Shown here piece by piece: positions 1 through 7,875 of a stretch of DNA of 24,768 nt. Origin of the DNA: a virus. The stretch is taken from positions 1 through 24,768 of the IMG/VR virus record IMGVR_UViG_3300028571_001238. One strand, given 5' to 3'. The first letter of the stretch is position 1, and each line of letters starts with the position of its first letter. Made by a program: the position numbers and the translations under genes. The notes below the pieces were generated by a model that was given only the letters and a program-made list of their open reading frames with translations, searched no databases and had not been told where the DNA came from.

Positions 1-73
1 GGTGATGACATCTTTAATTTTAGTATATCCTATAATTATAACAATCAAGAATATTTTGTATATATATTTGAAT

Positions 74-721
74 TTATGGACACGCAGCAAAACTTATTAT
101 TGTACCACTTGAATTCACTTGTACTGCGTAATTATTTCCTCCAAAAGTGAATTTCGTGAATTGATTATTGCCATTATACGGATTGAATAATGACCCTCCG
201 AAAGCATTTTGATATATTTTTACTCCAATTACAGGAATGGCGTCTGCTTCATTAAGATAAGTATAATAATTTACAAGTGTTAACGTATCGCTACATGTGG
301 TTGCAGAACTCGAAAATTTGTTTTGCCCAATTAAATGAAGTGAGAACGCTGGTGTGGTTGAAGGAGTAGGCGTGATAGTCGGAGTGTTTGTAGGTGTTTT
401 GGTTTGTGTAGTAGTTACAGTGGGAGTATTTGTTGAAGTTTGTGTCTGAGTTGAAGTATTCGTTGGCGTTTTAGTAACCGTTGGTGTAATACTTGCGGTA
501 GGAGTTGGAGTTATATAAACTATTTCTCCATCAATACACCCTTCAGTATCCTCGATTTTTATAACAATGTTGCTTTCATTATAAGGTGGTGGTACGTCAA
601 AAGTATATGGAAAAACTGAAACGGTTGAAACATAAACACAACTCGCACTAAATGAATCACAGTAGTATATTTCAACTGGCGTGTTAGCGGTTACAGAAGT
701 TATTGTTACTTGTTGACTCAT
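74..721 (-). CDS. Thr/Pro-linker protein with N- and C-terminal Cys-containing domains
   Basis: Predicted 215-residue protein. An N-terminal domain of about 70 residues, with paired cysteines, is followed by a Thr-Pro-rich linker of about 50 residues (repeats of the TPTNTPT type) and a C-terminal domain of about 90 residues containing a TTCSD motif and ending in a cysteine. No signal peptide or membrane segment is visible. I chose the ATG at 721: it forms an ATGA overlap with the stop of the neighbouring gene, whereas the longer reading would need a TTG at 754 and a larger overlap. The N-terminal domain resembles the whole of the neighbouring 75-residue protein, and the C-terminal domain resembles the end of the 1163-residue protein. 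It is probably an exposed virion or fibre-like component; no biochemical function can be assigned. Confidence 0.8.
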   Translation of the reverse strand: MSQQVTITSVTANTPVEIYYCDSFSASCVYVSTVSVFPYTFDVPPPYNESNIVIKIEDTEGCIDGEIVYITPTPTASITPTVTKTPTNTSTQTQTSTNTPTVTTTQTKTPTNTPTITPTPSTTPAFSLHLIGQNKFSSSATTCSDTLTLVNYYTYLNEADAIPVIGVKIYQNAFGGSLFNPYNGNNQFTKFTFGGNNYAVQVNSSGTIISFAACP

Positions 722-945
722 GATACTACAGCACTTGTTCCTGAAATTATGCAATTATTTGCGTCAATTGCCTTAACCATATAGTTCGGTGAAGAGTTAT
801 TTGGTGAAGGGATATCAAATATGTATGGAAATGAAGAATTAGTTATGGTTGAGATATAAAAACATCCACTACCATCCACCTGACAAACATAAATGTCATA
901 GGGAGTTTGTCCTGTAATGTTATTAATCGTTACTTGTACTTCCAT
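718..945 (-). CDS. Small single-domain relative of the Thr/Pro-linker proteins
   Basis: A 75-residue protein made of one domain that is recognisably a paralogue of the N-terminal domain of the next gene downstream. Both open with a VTI strand, carry an IY-x-C segment, a Phe-Pro-Tyr-x-Phe-Asp stretch and a late cysteine following an acidic turn. It lacks the Thr-Pro linker and the C-terminal domain, so it looks like a free-standing domain copy created by duplication. It starts with ATG 13 bases after the stop of the 1163-residue gene and overlaps the following start by an ATGA. No family name recognised; a structural role in the particle is inferred only from its neighbours. Confidence 0.75.
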   Translation of the reverse strand: MEVQVTINNITGQTPYDIYVCQVDGSGCFYISTITNSSFPYIFDIPSPNNSSPNYMVKAIDANNCIISGTSAVVS

Positions 946-958
946 ATCTATATTTTAT

Positions 959-3900
959 TTAACATTGAGTTGATGATAGTCCGATTACAAATCCAGATCC
1001 ATTAAGGTCCCAATTGGCTCCTTGGTGGAACACATATATTTCACTAACCACATTCTGTAATGTAAAATCTGTATACAATATACATCCAGAACTAATTGTC
1101 TGACAATTTGAATATAGTGTTTTCGGATTGATAATAGAGTCAGAACATGCGTCTGCAACACTTATATCACTCACTCCACTATTTCCAAATGTACCTGTAT
1201 TAGCGGTTGCACAAGTTTCACAATTGGTATAGGTCTCACTCGGAACACCTGTGAAATAGTTACCTCCATAATTAATTGGAGTAACCTTTGGAGATGGAAT
1301 GTAAGATGTATTGAACTGTCCAACATAATACCAACAATTTCCGTCATTATCTTTGAATACCTCATTAACCGCTATTGCGAAAGATACTGGTTGTGTTTGA
1401 ATAACTTGTTGTATCGTTCCTCTTCCTGCTCCAATACGAATACATGACTGATAAACATATAAGAAGTTAGGTGTTACACTTGGTGAAGGGGTTATAGATG
1501 GTGTCGGTGTTTGTGTTGCCGTTGGAGTTTGGGTCTGAGTTGGTGTTGGTGGAGGTGTAGTACCTATCGCAGAGGTTGTAGATGGTGTTGGAGTTTGTGT
1601 TCTGGTCACACTTGGTGTAATTCCCGCAGTTGATGTAGGAGTGTTCGTTGGTGTTGATGTCGTAGTTGGTGTTGGAGTCGGTATTGTACTACAGTATTCA
1701 CAAGAAGAATAAATTTGTACAATATTTCCAAGGTTACTATTAGATGACAAGTTATTATCATCTCGGGTATAAACCACACAACGATTAACTCCATTAACCT
1801 GTACAAACATTGTCATACCAACTATTACTGGAGTTCCGCTAAACGACAATGAATCATTAGTATAGTATTCCTCTCCTGTATCACAATCAGTCAATACCTT
1901 AACTGACACACAACTGAATGTTTGGTCTAACATTTCAAATGTCACATTACCTCCAATCGAAACGGTTCTTGTAAGTGTAACTGAAGGAGTCAACGTCATT
2001 GTTGGAGTGGTTGATGTATAACCACTAAGAGAAAAATCTATACCCAATCCAACACAAGGACTGCTAGGTGTTGGTGAAGGTGTTGGTGTAACACCTATAG
2101 AGTCAATTAAAAAATTGACATCATCACAAGCAACACTCGGAGTTGGAGTTGGAATTGGTTCCCAATCACAATCAAAGTAAGCGTTGAAATCAAAAGTAGA
2201 ACAATCAATCGGAGTTGGTGTCGGAGTTGGACATATACCTCCTTCAAAATCATTAGCAGAAATGTCAGGACATTGTGAGTTACATGGATAGGAACCTCTT
2301 AATAAACAAGTTCCTCCCAAAGAAGTACTTAAACACCAATATTGAGTTGTGTGATAAATGACCGCATAAGTTGCTCCATCACCAGAATAATATAACCTTG
2401 AGTTGTAAGTTCCAGCTACTTCATAATTTCCATTATAACCTGAGAATGAAGGTAAAGTTGTATAGAAACAGAAATCTGAGAATGTACAAGCCGACGGAGA
2501 TGCTGAAACTGTCGGAGTATTAGTTGGCGTAGGTTGTGGGGTATTGGTTGGAGTTGGTGTTGGAATACAAAATTGACAATCATCAAAATCAGGGTCACCA
2601 AAATTAGGCCCACCTGGCCCTGAGAATTCAACAAAACTATAACACTCCCCATTATAAAGATAAGCCGCCCCAACAAATGCAGTATCTTCATTAACGTTAG
2701 CATAAAATACACTACCATTAGAACACTTATATAATAATGCCGCTGTTATATTTGTTCTCGGACACAGAGAATCTGCACAATTTGGAACTTGTGTAAATGT
2801 AACCCCTATGGAGTCATATATAGTACCCGTGGTAAATCCACTTACAATTGTGGCACATCCTTCGAATTCCGAACTACCAGTAATGTAATACGTATTCCCG
2901 ATTGTAACAGGTATACTCGGTCCTCCGAATCTAAATATGTTAGATCCATTTGTACAATCTTGGAACTGTACAATTACACTATTCGTCGCACTCGGAGTTT
3001 GAGTCTGTGTTGGAGTTTGTGTTGAAGTATTTGTAGGAGTTTGTGTTTGTGTTGAAGTATTTGTAGGAGTTTGTGTTTGGGTTGGAGTATTTGTTGGAGT
3101 TTGTGTTTGGGTTGGAGTATTTGTAGGAGTATTTGTAGGAGTACTTGTGTTTGTCGCTGTTTGCGTTGGTGTCTCTGTAGGTGTTTGTGTTGGAGTTTCA
3201 GTAGGAGTATTGGTCGCCGTTTGTGTTGGAGTCTCTGTAGGTGTAGTAGTATTAGTCACCGTCTGTGTCGGTGTCTCTGTAGGTGTTTGTGTTGGAGTTT
3301 CAGTAGGAGTATTGGTCGCCGTTTGTGTTGGAGTCTCTGTAGGTGTAGTAGTATTAGTCACCGTCTGTGTCGGTGTCTCTGTAGGCGTACTGGTTGGAGT
3401 TTCAGTATTCGTTGGAGTAGGAGTAGGAGTTAGTCCTTCAATACATCCTCCACAGAAACTTTCATCCACTTGGATAATAGTTAACCCCGTAGTCGCGGTA
3501 ACACTGCCAAGTATAGCACAGAAATATCCAGTACCCCCAGGAAATGGTACGTTATTTATTGATTGGGAAACGTGGTTACAATCTAAATAACTGATAGTAT
3601 TAACACCACTAGGCTCACCATCATTTGTATATTGATAACAAACACATCCATCACCTGGAGGTGTTGTGGATGGTGTAGCAGTAATTGTAGGCGTAGGGGT
3701 CGGAGTTTCATTAATAGTAGGTGTATTCGATGGTGTTTGATTTGGGGTTGGAGTTTCTGTTGGAGTCTGTGTTGGTGTTGAAGTATTTGTTGGTGTTGGA
3801 GTTGGAGTTATCACCGCACAACATTCACTAATACTTCCCGTTACAGGTATTACATCAGCATAGTCAAATATTGGACTTGCGACCTCACCACAAGTAGGTG

Positions 3901-4450
3901 GTGCTACACACTGTATATCACTTGTAGCAATAAGTACATTACCAACGGTTCCACCAGATATAAATGTAGTTCCTGTTGAACTATCACTATAATGTGCTAT
4001 TATATTAATATCAAATGGAGCTGGTATTGTACTTCCACTACAACCATCTAAGAACTCTATAAACGTATCTGTTGTACTTGCGAAATAACCAGGACAATCA
4101 AAACATTCACCAGGAGTACCTTGTACCGATGTTATTGTATAACAATATGAGGAACAAGGCTGACACCCTCCAGCAAAACTATCGTTTTGATATGCAATCG
4201 GGGCTACAAGTGGTCGGATAAACTCCCTAATTTGTCCACCTGACGCAAGATAAAATTCTTGCCCCACAGCAATTTGAGACTCAAATGGTGTAATATCACA
4301 AGACAACAATTCATCAAGGTCACAAAAGGCAGGATTGGGATTTCCAGGGTCTCCATTGAAGTCTAAGTTATATGATGTCGCGGTGCATGTTAGTGCCTTT
4401 AGGTATAGATCCGTTCCTCCACTATAAAAATTTACCGATATTATTCCCAT
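959..4450 (-). CDS. Large modular Cys-rich / Thr-Pro-linker (mucin-like) protein
   Basis: A 1163-residue protein of alternating modules. Cys-rich segments (residues 1-213, 266-340, 490-629, 652-740, 832-922 and 995-1163) are separated by Thr-Pro linkers at about 214-265, 341-489, 630-651, 741-830 (broken up by short Cys segments) and 923-994. Several Cys modules end in a CxxC pair (residues 117-120, 333-336, 625-628, 917-920, 1077-1080). The 149-residue linker contains Thr at nearly every second position and is encoded by short tandem DNA repeats. The last 65 residues resemble the C-terminal domain of the 215-residue protein downstream. There is no signal peptide, so export in the usual sense is not supported; a phage fibre, whisker or other surface protein fits better. 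It is first in its minus-strand group and starts with ATG beside a divergent intergenic region. Base composition is visibly less AT-rich than the genes around it because of the linker codons. Confidence 0.85.
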   Translation of the reverse strand: MGIISVNFYSGGTDLYLKALTCTATSYNLDFNGDPGNPNPAFCDLDELLSCDITPFESQIAVGQEFYLASGGQIREFIRPLVAPIAYQNDSFAGGCQPCSSYCYTITSVQGTPGECFDCPGYFASTTDTFIEFLDGCSGSTIPAPFDINIIAHYSDSSTGTTFISGGTVGNVLIATSDIQCVAPPTCGEVASPIFDYADVIPVTGSISECCAVITPTPTPTNTSTPTQTPTETPTPNQTPSNTPTINETPTPTPTITATPSTTPPGDGCVCYQYTNDGEPSGVNTISYLDCNHVSQSINNVPFPGGTGYFCAILGSVTATTGLTIIQVDESFCGGCIEGLTPTPTPTNTETPTSTPTETPTQTVTNTTTPTETPTQTATNTPTETPTQTPTETPTQTVTNTTTPTETPTQTATNTPTETPTQTPTETPTQTATNTSTPTNTPTNTPTQTQTPTNTPTQTQTPTNTSTQTQTPTNTSTQTPTQTQTPSATNSVIVQFQDCTNGSNIFRFGGPSIPVTIGNTYYITGSSEFEGCATIVSGFTTGTIYDSIGVTFTQVPNCADSLCPRTNITAALLYKCSNGSVFYANVNEDTAFVGAAYLYNGECYSFVEFSGPGGPNFGDPDFDDCQFCIPTPTPTNTPQPTPTNTPTVSASPSACTFSDFCFYTTLPSFSGYNGNYEVAGTYNSRLYYSGDGATYAVIYHTTQYWCLSTSLGGTCLLRGSYPCNSQCPDISANDFEGGICPTPTPTPIDCSTFDFNAYFDCDWEPIPTPTPSVACDDVNFLIDSIGVTPTPSPTPSSPCVGLGIDFSLSGYTSTTPTMTLTPSVTLTRTVSIGGNVTFEMLDQTFSCVSVKVLTDCDTGEEYYTNDSLSFSGTPVIVGMTMFVQVNGVNRCVVYTRDDNNLSSNSNLGNIVQIYSSCEYCSTIPTPTPTTTSTPTNTPTSTAGITPSVTRTQTPTPSTTSAIGTTPPPTPTQTQTPTATQTPTPSITPSPSVTPNFLYVYQSCIRIGAGRGTIQQVIQTQPVSFAIAVNEVFKDNDGNCWYYVGQFNTSYIPSPKVTPINYGGNYFTGVPSETYTNCETCATANTGTFGNSGVSDISVADACSDSIINPKTLYSNCQTISSGCILYTDFTLQNVVSEIYVFHQGANWDLNGSGFVIGLSSTQC
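3021..3130. repeat. 30-bp tandem repeat in linker coding sequence, about 3.7 copies
   Basis: Units start at 3021, 3051, 3081 and 3111. Units differ from one another by only a few substitutions. The period equals ten codons of the [10 protein letters not shown] type, so copy-number changes keep the reading frame and only alter linker length. Confidence 0.85.
3168..3385. repeat. 102-bp tandem duplication in linker coding sequence, about 2.1 copies
   Basis: The segment 3168-3269 is repeated without visible differences as 3270-3371, and the identity continues to about 3385. The period is 34 codons, in frame, within the 149-residue Thr-Pro linker. Identity at silent as well as coding positions points to a recent duplication. 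Confidence 0.85.
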
Positions 4451-4466
4451 GTAAGTATTGTTCCTA

Positions 4467-4474
4467 TATAAATA
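4467..4474 (+). promoter_or_regulatory. Possible T4-type late promoter element (TATAAATA), plus strand
   Basis: An exact TATAAATA, the consensus -10 box of T4 late promoters, lies about 86 bases upstream of the lone plus-strand gene. In DNA this AT-rich such octamers occur by chance, so the position in the only divergent gap is the main support. Transcription-start mapping would decide. Confidence 0.25.
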
Positions 4475-4507
4475 ACCCGATTACAGGTTTTTACACATTT
4501 AATAATA

Positions 4508-4515
4508 TAGTTTTG
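4508..4515 (+). promoter_or_regulatory. Possible Bacteroidota-type -7 box (TAnnTTTG), plus strand
   Basis: The sequence TAGTTTTG matches the TAnnTTTG element described for Bacteroidota sigma-factor promoters and lies about 44 bases before the start of the 56-residue plus-strand gene. I see no clear -33 TTTG partner, so this is a weak call. Confidence 0.25.
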
Positions 4516-4546
4516 TTAAAAACTAAATAAAGTGGTGCCTCGATAA

Positions 4547-4554
4547 TATTTATG
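4547..4554 (-). promoter_or_regulatory. Possible late-promoter-like box (CATAAATA), minus strand
   Basis: On the minus strand the sequence reads CATAAATA, matching the NATAAATA form of T4-like late promoters. It lies about 97 bases upstream of the start of the 1163-residue gene, in the only divergent gap. Chance occurrence is likely in such AT-rich sequence. Confidence 0.25.
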
Positions 4555-4559
4555 TGTGT

Positions 4560-4730
4560 ATGAAACTTCTAAACACAATTCAAAATATCATCAAAGAGGC
4601 TGAAGAACAATATAACAACGCTTGTGATTCATGTGTCCCTGTAGAAGAATTGGACAGACTCGAAAAACATTACAAGGATTCTCTCAAATTGTTGAAGCTT
4701 TATCAGTCTGAAGAAAAAAAGAAACGTTAA
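4560..4730 (+). CDS. Small helical hypothetical protein, only plus-strand gene
   Basis: A 56-codon open frame from ATG at 4560 to TAA at 4730. The product is charged and probably largely helical. It contains a CDSC cysteine pair (residues 22 and 25), heptad-like leucines after residue 30 and a basic Lys/Arg tail. It is the only plausible plus-strand gene and ends 22 bases from the convergent stop of the SGNH gene. Codon choice looks protein-like, with mixed third positions rather than random AT, and no minus-strand gene covers the stretch. No family recognised; a small regulatory or accessory role cannot be shown from sequence. Confidence 0.6.
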   Translation: MKLLNTIQNIIKEAEEQYNNACDSCVPVEELDRLEKHYKDSLKLLKLYQSEEKKKR

Positions 4731-4752
4731 TTTCTTACCAAGTCAATAGAGA

Positions 4753-5562
4753 TTAGATTAATCTACTCGGTAGATAACTCTTAAAATTAGTGTACATATA
4801 ATCTAATAATGATTTTGAATAGTTTTTATTATGTTGAGGTCCAGCATGAATATTATCAACAGCATAGTCTTTAAATTTTCCATAAGAACCATCAAACCGA
4901 TTGAATTCAGTATATGTTGTTGGAATTTCCATCCATCCATTCCACAACCAATTACATTTTTTTGACTCCAAAAAATATTTAATTAAAAGATGATTTTTAT
5001 ACCAATTCATAAAATCTTCATACTCATTTTGTATCGCAGTTAAATTATTTTGTAATTCCCGACCGTCCTCAGTCTCCTCAGTATATCCCCATTGTGAAGT
5101 TACCATGAATGGTTCTAGTCCCCCATCTTTGGTATAGAGTTCCCTTCTATGAGGTGAAGTATACATAATTAAAACTAAGTCAGGCTTTATTAAATCATAA
5201 TAGGTTATTAGACACCTTGTAATAAAATCATTACTTCTACCTCCCATACCAAAGTTATGGTCAACTCCATTTGTAATTGATTTGGAAAATTGTGCCGACC
5301 AAGTTTCATCATTATTAACCCCCACACCTTCAGTATTAGAGTCCCCAATAGACATTATCTTAAACCCTTCTTTATGTATTGAATCCCCTCTAAACCCTAA
5401 CTCATTGTAAGTGTATGTACATAAAGTGGTTGTATCCGATCCTGCGGTATGATATGTCTGATTAACTTTTTCAGATAAATTCCATTTATAACTTGAAATC
5501 TCAAACCCTTCTGGTGTCCAATATTTAAGGTTATTAACTGATTTGAAAAATCTTTTAATCAT
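4753..5562 (-). CDS. SGNH/GDSL-family hydrolase-like protein
   Basis: A 269-residue protein with the SGNH signature. The block I GDS motif is at residues 73-75, with Ser75 as the expected nucleophile. A block II-like GGRSN follows at about 107-111. A final Asp-x-x-His pair (Asp236, His239) sits in the usual C-terminal position. Members of this fold are esterases or acyl transferases, often acting on O-acetylated or otherwise acylated glycans; the substrate here is unknown. The 70 residues before the GDS motif are longer than in the other SGNH proteins of this window. Its start codon shares one base with the stop of the radical SAM gene (TAATG), indicating co-translation. Confidence 0.8.
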   Translation of the reverse strand: MIKRFFKSVNNLKYWTPEGFEISSYKWNLSEKVNQTYHTAGSDTTTLCTYTYNELGFRGDSIHKEGFKIMSIGDSNTEGVGVNNDETWSAQFSKSITNGVDHNFGMGGRSNDFITRCLITYYDLIKPDLVLIMYTSPHRRELYTKDGGLEPFMVTSQWGYTEETEDGRELQNNLTAIQNEYEDFMNWYKNHLLIKYFLESKKCNWLWNGWMEIPTTYTEFNRFDGSYGKFKDYAVDNIHAGPQHNKNYSKSLLDYMYTNFKSYLPSRLI

Positions 5563-6638
5563 TATATTATATTTTTAATAGGTGTAATAAATTCTTGTAA
5601 ATTATGCCAACATTGTTCCGCAGGAATAAATGTATTAACTTCCCGAACAAAATCATCATAATCGGGGTGTGAAATATTCCAAACTTTTTCAACTTCATAC
5701 TCTTCATGACTGAATGTCCCCCAATTGTTAATTTTTCCATAAAAAACATCAACTTTTTTTCCAAAAATTGATAACATTAAATTATAAAACATTTTCATTT
5801 CTTTATAATTTTTTTGTTGGACCACAAATGAAGTTTTTATATTTTTTAAACTTTTTATGGTGTTTATGAACTTGAGGTTTTCGATTAGCTCGTCCCAATT
5901 TCCACCAACTCTTACTTTATTTTCATATGTATCTTTAGTTGCGGCATCGATACTAATTTCACATGTTTTTACATATTTGTGAATTTTGGTCATTGATTCC
6001 CACATTTTTCTGTCCCATCTTGTAGCATTGGTGTGAAGATGTATATGAGATAAACTTGGCCATTTGTTTGAATCAAAGTTTCTGAGAAAATCTCTAAACC
6101 CAACAGAAACGAAAGGGTCACCAGTGCCAGTAATGTATAATCTTTTTGTGGTTTGCCCATATTGAGTTTCAATCTCATCAATAGTTTTTTTCACTCTTTC
6201 AATTCCCTTGGAATTTTCTACTATCAAGTTTATACGACAGGATGGGCATTTGAGATTACAAGTTCTGTCGAATGAAAATTGTATTGTGGATGGTGGAGTC
6301 ACAATTCCTTTTTTGAATGAATCTATCTTTGATTCCAAGTCCTTCGGTAGTCTATTTTTGTGATATAGTACGCTTGTGTTTCCAATCTCACCAAAGTTTT
6401 CGAGTTGATGTAAATATGGGCATTGGGCTTTGTCACAGTGTCTGAAAGACCCATCTATAACAGATTCCCTTATTTGTTGTGCTTCATAGGACTCCCAAGC
6501 ATCCCTTGGGGAAGAATTTTGGGGTAGTTCTTTTTTTAACCATGACGCGCAACATAGAAACCTATGTTTTTCATGAATTTCTAATGAGGCAAAAGGAACT
6601 GCACAAATGTAATTTTTTAAATCTGGTTTAGACCCCAC
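5562..6638 (-). CDS. Radical SAM protein with N-terminal extra-cysteine (SPASM-like) region
   Basis: A 358-residue protein. The CxxxCxxC motif that binds the SAM-cleaving 4Fe-4S cluster is at residues 127-134 (Cys127, Cys131, Cys134). It is followed by a GTGDPF segment at about 171-176 in the place of the usual GGEP SAM-binding motif. The region before the barrel has cysteines at 12, 29, 30, 68 and 73 around a CAVPF start, a pattern like the SPASM/twitch auxiliary-cluster domain, which in most enzymes is C-terminal. The start appears to be GTG at 6638: no in-frame ATG lies between the upstream stop and this point, and the nearby ATG at 6640 is in another frame. The substrate is unknown; neighbours suggest peptide or sugar modification. 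Confidence 0.8.
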   Translation of the reverse strand: MGSKPDLKNYICAVPFASLEIHEKHRFLCCASWLKKELPQNSSPRDAWESYEAQQIRESVIDGSFRHCDKAQCPYLHQLENFGEIGNTSVLYHKNRLPKDLESKIDSFKKGIVTPPSTIQFSFDRTCNLKCPSCRINLIVENSKGIERVKKTIDEIETQYGQTTKRLYITGTGDPFVSVGFRDFLRNFDSNKWPSLSHIHLHTNATRWDRKMWESMTKIHKYVKTCEISIDAATKDTYENKVRVGGNWDELIENLKFINTIKSLKNIKTSFVVQQKNYKEMKMFYNLMLSIFGKKVDVFYGKINNWGTFSHEEYEVEKVWNISHPDYDDFVREVNTFIPAEQCWHNLQEFITPIKNII

Positions 6639-6651
6639 ATTATTAATATTT

Positions 6652-7224
6652 TTATATTAGTTGTTTACTCACCTTAAATTGTCTTAATTTATTTTTTGTA
6701 TTTAAAATATCATAATCTAATTTAATTTCTTTGTTTTTTAAACCACCACTATAATATACAGATTCATAAGTATCTAACGGTATATTAAAATTATTAGATA
6801 ATTTTTTTAAATACGTATTTTCCAAAATAAGTTGATTCATTATAGGATTAATATCAGTATCTAACTTATATACATATTTTACATTATCCGAACTACCGTT
6901 GTAAATATTAGATAATGATTCGGCGTGTTCCTTTGTATTTTCTCTACCTAACAAAATAACATTCTCGAATTTTGGAATTAAGTCACAATAAAACTCATAA
7001 CATTTATCAAAGTAAGATTGTGGAAGATTTCCTAATATTACTGATATATTATCTATTTGATGAAACATCGTTTTTACAACAACATTTTCATGTTTATAAT
7101 TTTTCCATTGCGCACCCCAAGGGGAATATGGTTCATATATTATTTTTAAATTATAACTATTAGATATCGATTTTTGTAAAGATGTAGAACCACATCTAGG
7201 ACTAGATATAATTAAGAAATTCAT
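6652..7224 (-). CDS. Sulfotransferase-like protein
   Basis: A 190-residue protein that begins almost directly with SSPRCGSTSL (residues 7-16), the loop that in sulfotransferases grips the 5'-phosphosulfate of PAPS. A second conserved element, an Arg at about 94 and a Ser at about 103 in a LLGREN-to-ESLSN stretch, matches the 3'-phosphate-binding site of the family. It is shorter than most sulfotransferases (about 250-300 residues), so the acceptor-binding part is reduced. The expected reaction is transfer of sulfate to a sugar or tyrosine-like hydroxyl; the acceptor is not predictable. It starts at ATG 7224, a few bases after the SGNH gene upstream. Confidence 0.7.
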   Translation of the reverse strand: MNFLIISSPRCGSTSLQKSISNSYNLKIIYEPYSPWGAQWKNYKHENVVVKTMFHQIDNISVILGNLPQSYFDKCYEFYCDLIPKFENVILLGRENTKEHAESLSNIYNGSSDNVKYVYKLDTDINPIMNQLILENTYLKKLSNNFNIPLDTYESVYYSGGLKNKEIKLDYDILNTKNKLRQFKVSKQLI

Positions 7225-7231
7225 ATGTAAT

Positions 7232-7873
7232 TTATAAAATTTTTTTATTTATAATATTTTCCATATATTCTGCAAATTGTTTATGACCTTTAAACGAAAA
7301 ATGAAAATCAATAAACTCTCCATTAGTTGCGGTTTTTACATTTTCAAAACTATCATATATTTTAGGCATATCCCATATTATACAATCTTTAACTTTAGTA
7401 TTATTTACTAATATTTTTTTTAAAAAATCGAATCTATCATTATTTCTTTTTTCATATAATTTTTTGGGAGAAAAGTAGTATTGAAAATTTATAAGAGTTT
7501 CTGTTTCTTCTTTTGAAAAAACTTTTTCTAATTTATTTCTCCATGTTTCCTCTATGGTATAATCAATTGATAATGCAGATATCCATTCGGAATCGTTTGG
7601 AACTGATAATCTATCGTGATATGTTTTTTCTACAATAACAATATCATTTTCTTTTATTGATCCAAAATTTTTTATAATAGAGTCGAATATTTGTTCATTA
7701 CAAAAAGCATTTTTACCATAATTACTAACATTCATTTTTAATTTTTTTGATAATAGATTTGGCCAAATATCATCATCATATTTTTTGTATTTATAATATT
7801 CTTTAAAGGAACAATTTTCTACACATCCATGACCAAATGTGAAACTATCACCAAATGTATGTATTGTATTCAT
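7232..7873 (-). CDS. SGNH-hydrolase-like protein
   Basis: A 213-residue protein with GDSFTFGHG near its N-terminus (GDS at residues 8-10) and the closing catalytic pair as Asp189-x-His191, followed by a GH-x-x-FA helix start, typical of SGNH hydrolases. The middle is rich in charged and aromatic residues and is not conserved enough to read. It probably acts as an esterase or acyl transferase on a glycan. It is separated by two bases from the oxygenase gene upstream and by seven from the sulfotransferase gene downstream, so all three are probably translated from one message. Confidence 0.75.
   Translation of the reverse strand: MNTIHTFGDSFTFGHGCVENCSFKEYYKYKKYDDDIWPNLLSKKLKMNVSNYGKNAFCNEQIFDSIIKNFGSIKENDIVIVEKTYHDRLSVPNDSEWISALSIDYTIEETWRNKLEKVFSKEETETLINFQYYFSPKKLYEKRNNDRFDFLKKILVNNTKVKDCIIWDMPKIYDSFENVKTATNGEFIDFHFSFKGHKQFAEYMENIINKKIL
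7246..7253 (-). promoter_or_regulatory. Possible late-promoter-like box (TATAAATA), minus strand
   Basis: On the minus strand this is an exact TATAAATA located 22 bases upstream of the sulfotransferase-like start, inside the end of the preceding gene. The spacing would give a short leader. The motif is common by chance in this AT-rich DNA, so it is only a candidate. Confidence 0.2.
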
Positions 7874-7875
7874 TA

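Noticed and set aside
1-11. A minus-strand ATG at 11 that could start another gene running off the left edge
   Set aside because: Only three codons are inside the window and nothing else supports it; the 62-base gap 12-73 shows no clear promoter.
3000-3430. CRISPR array
   Set aside because: The repeats are directly adjacent, coding, in frame and lack unique spacers.
3071-3590. Open frames on the plus strand with Cys/Val/Trp-rich products
   Set aside because: They are antisense shadows of the Thr-Pro repeat region; the composition is fully explained by the reverse complement of Thr and Pro codons.
4719-4736. Six-base inverted repeat AAGAAA/TTTCTT around the stop of the plus-strand gene
   Set aside because: The stem is A/T-rich, short and not followed by a T tract, so it is not a convincing terminator.
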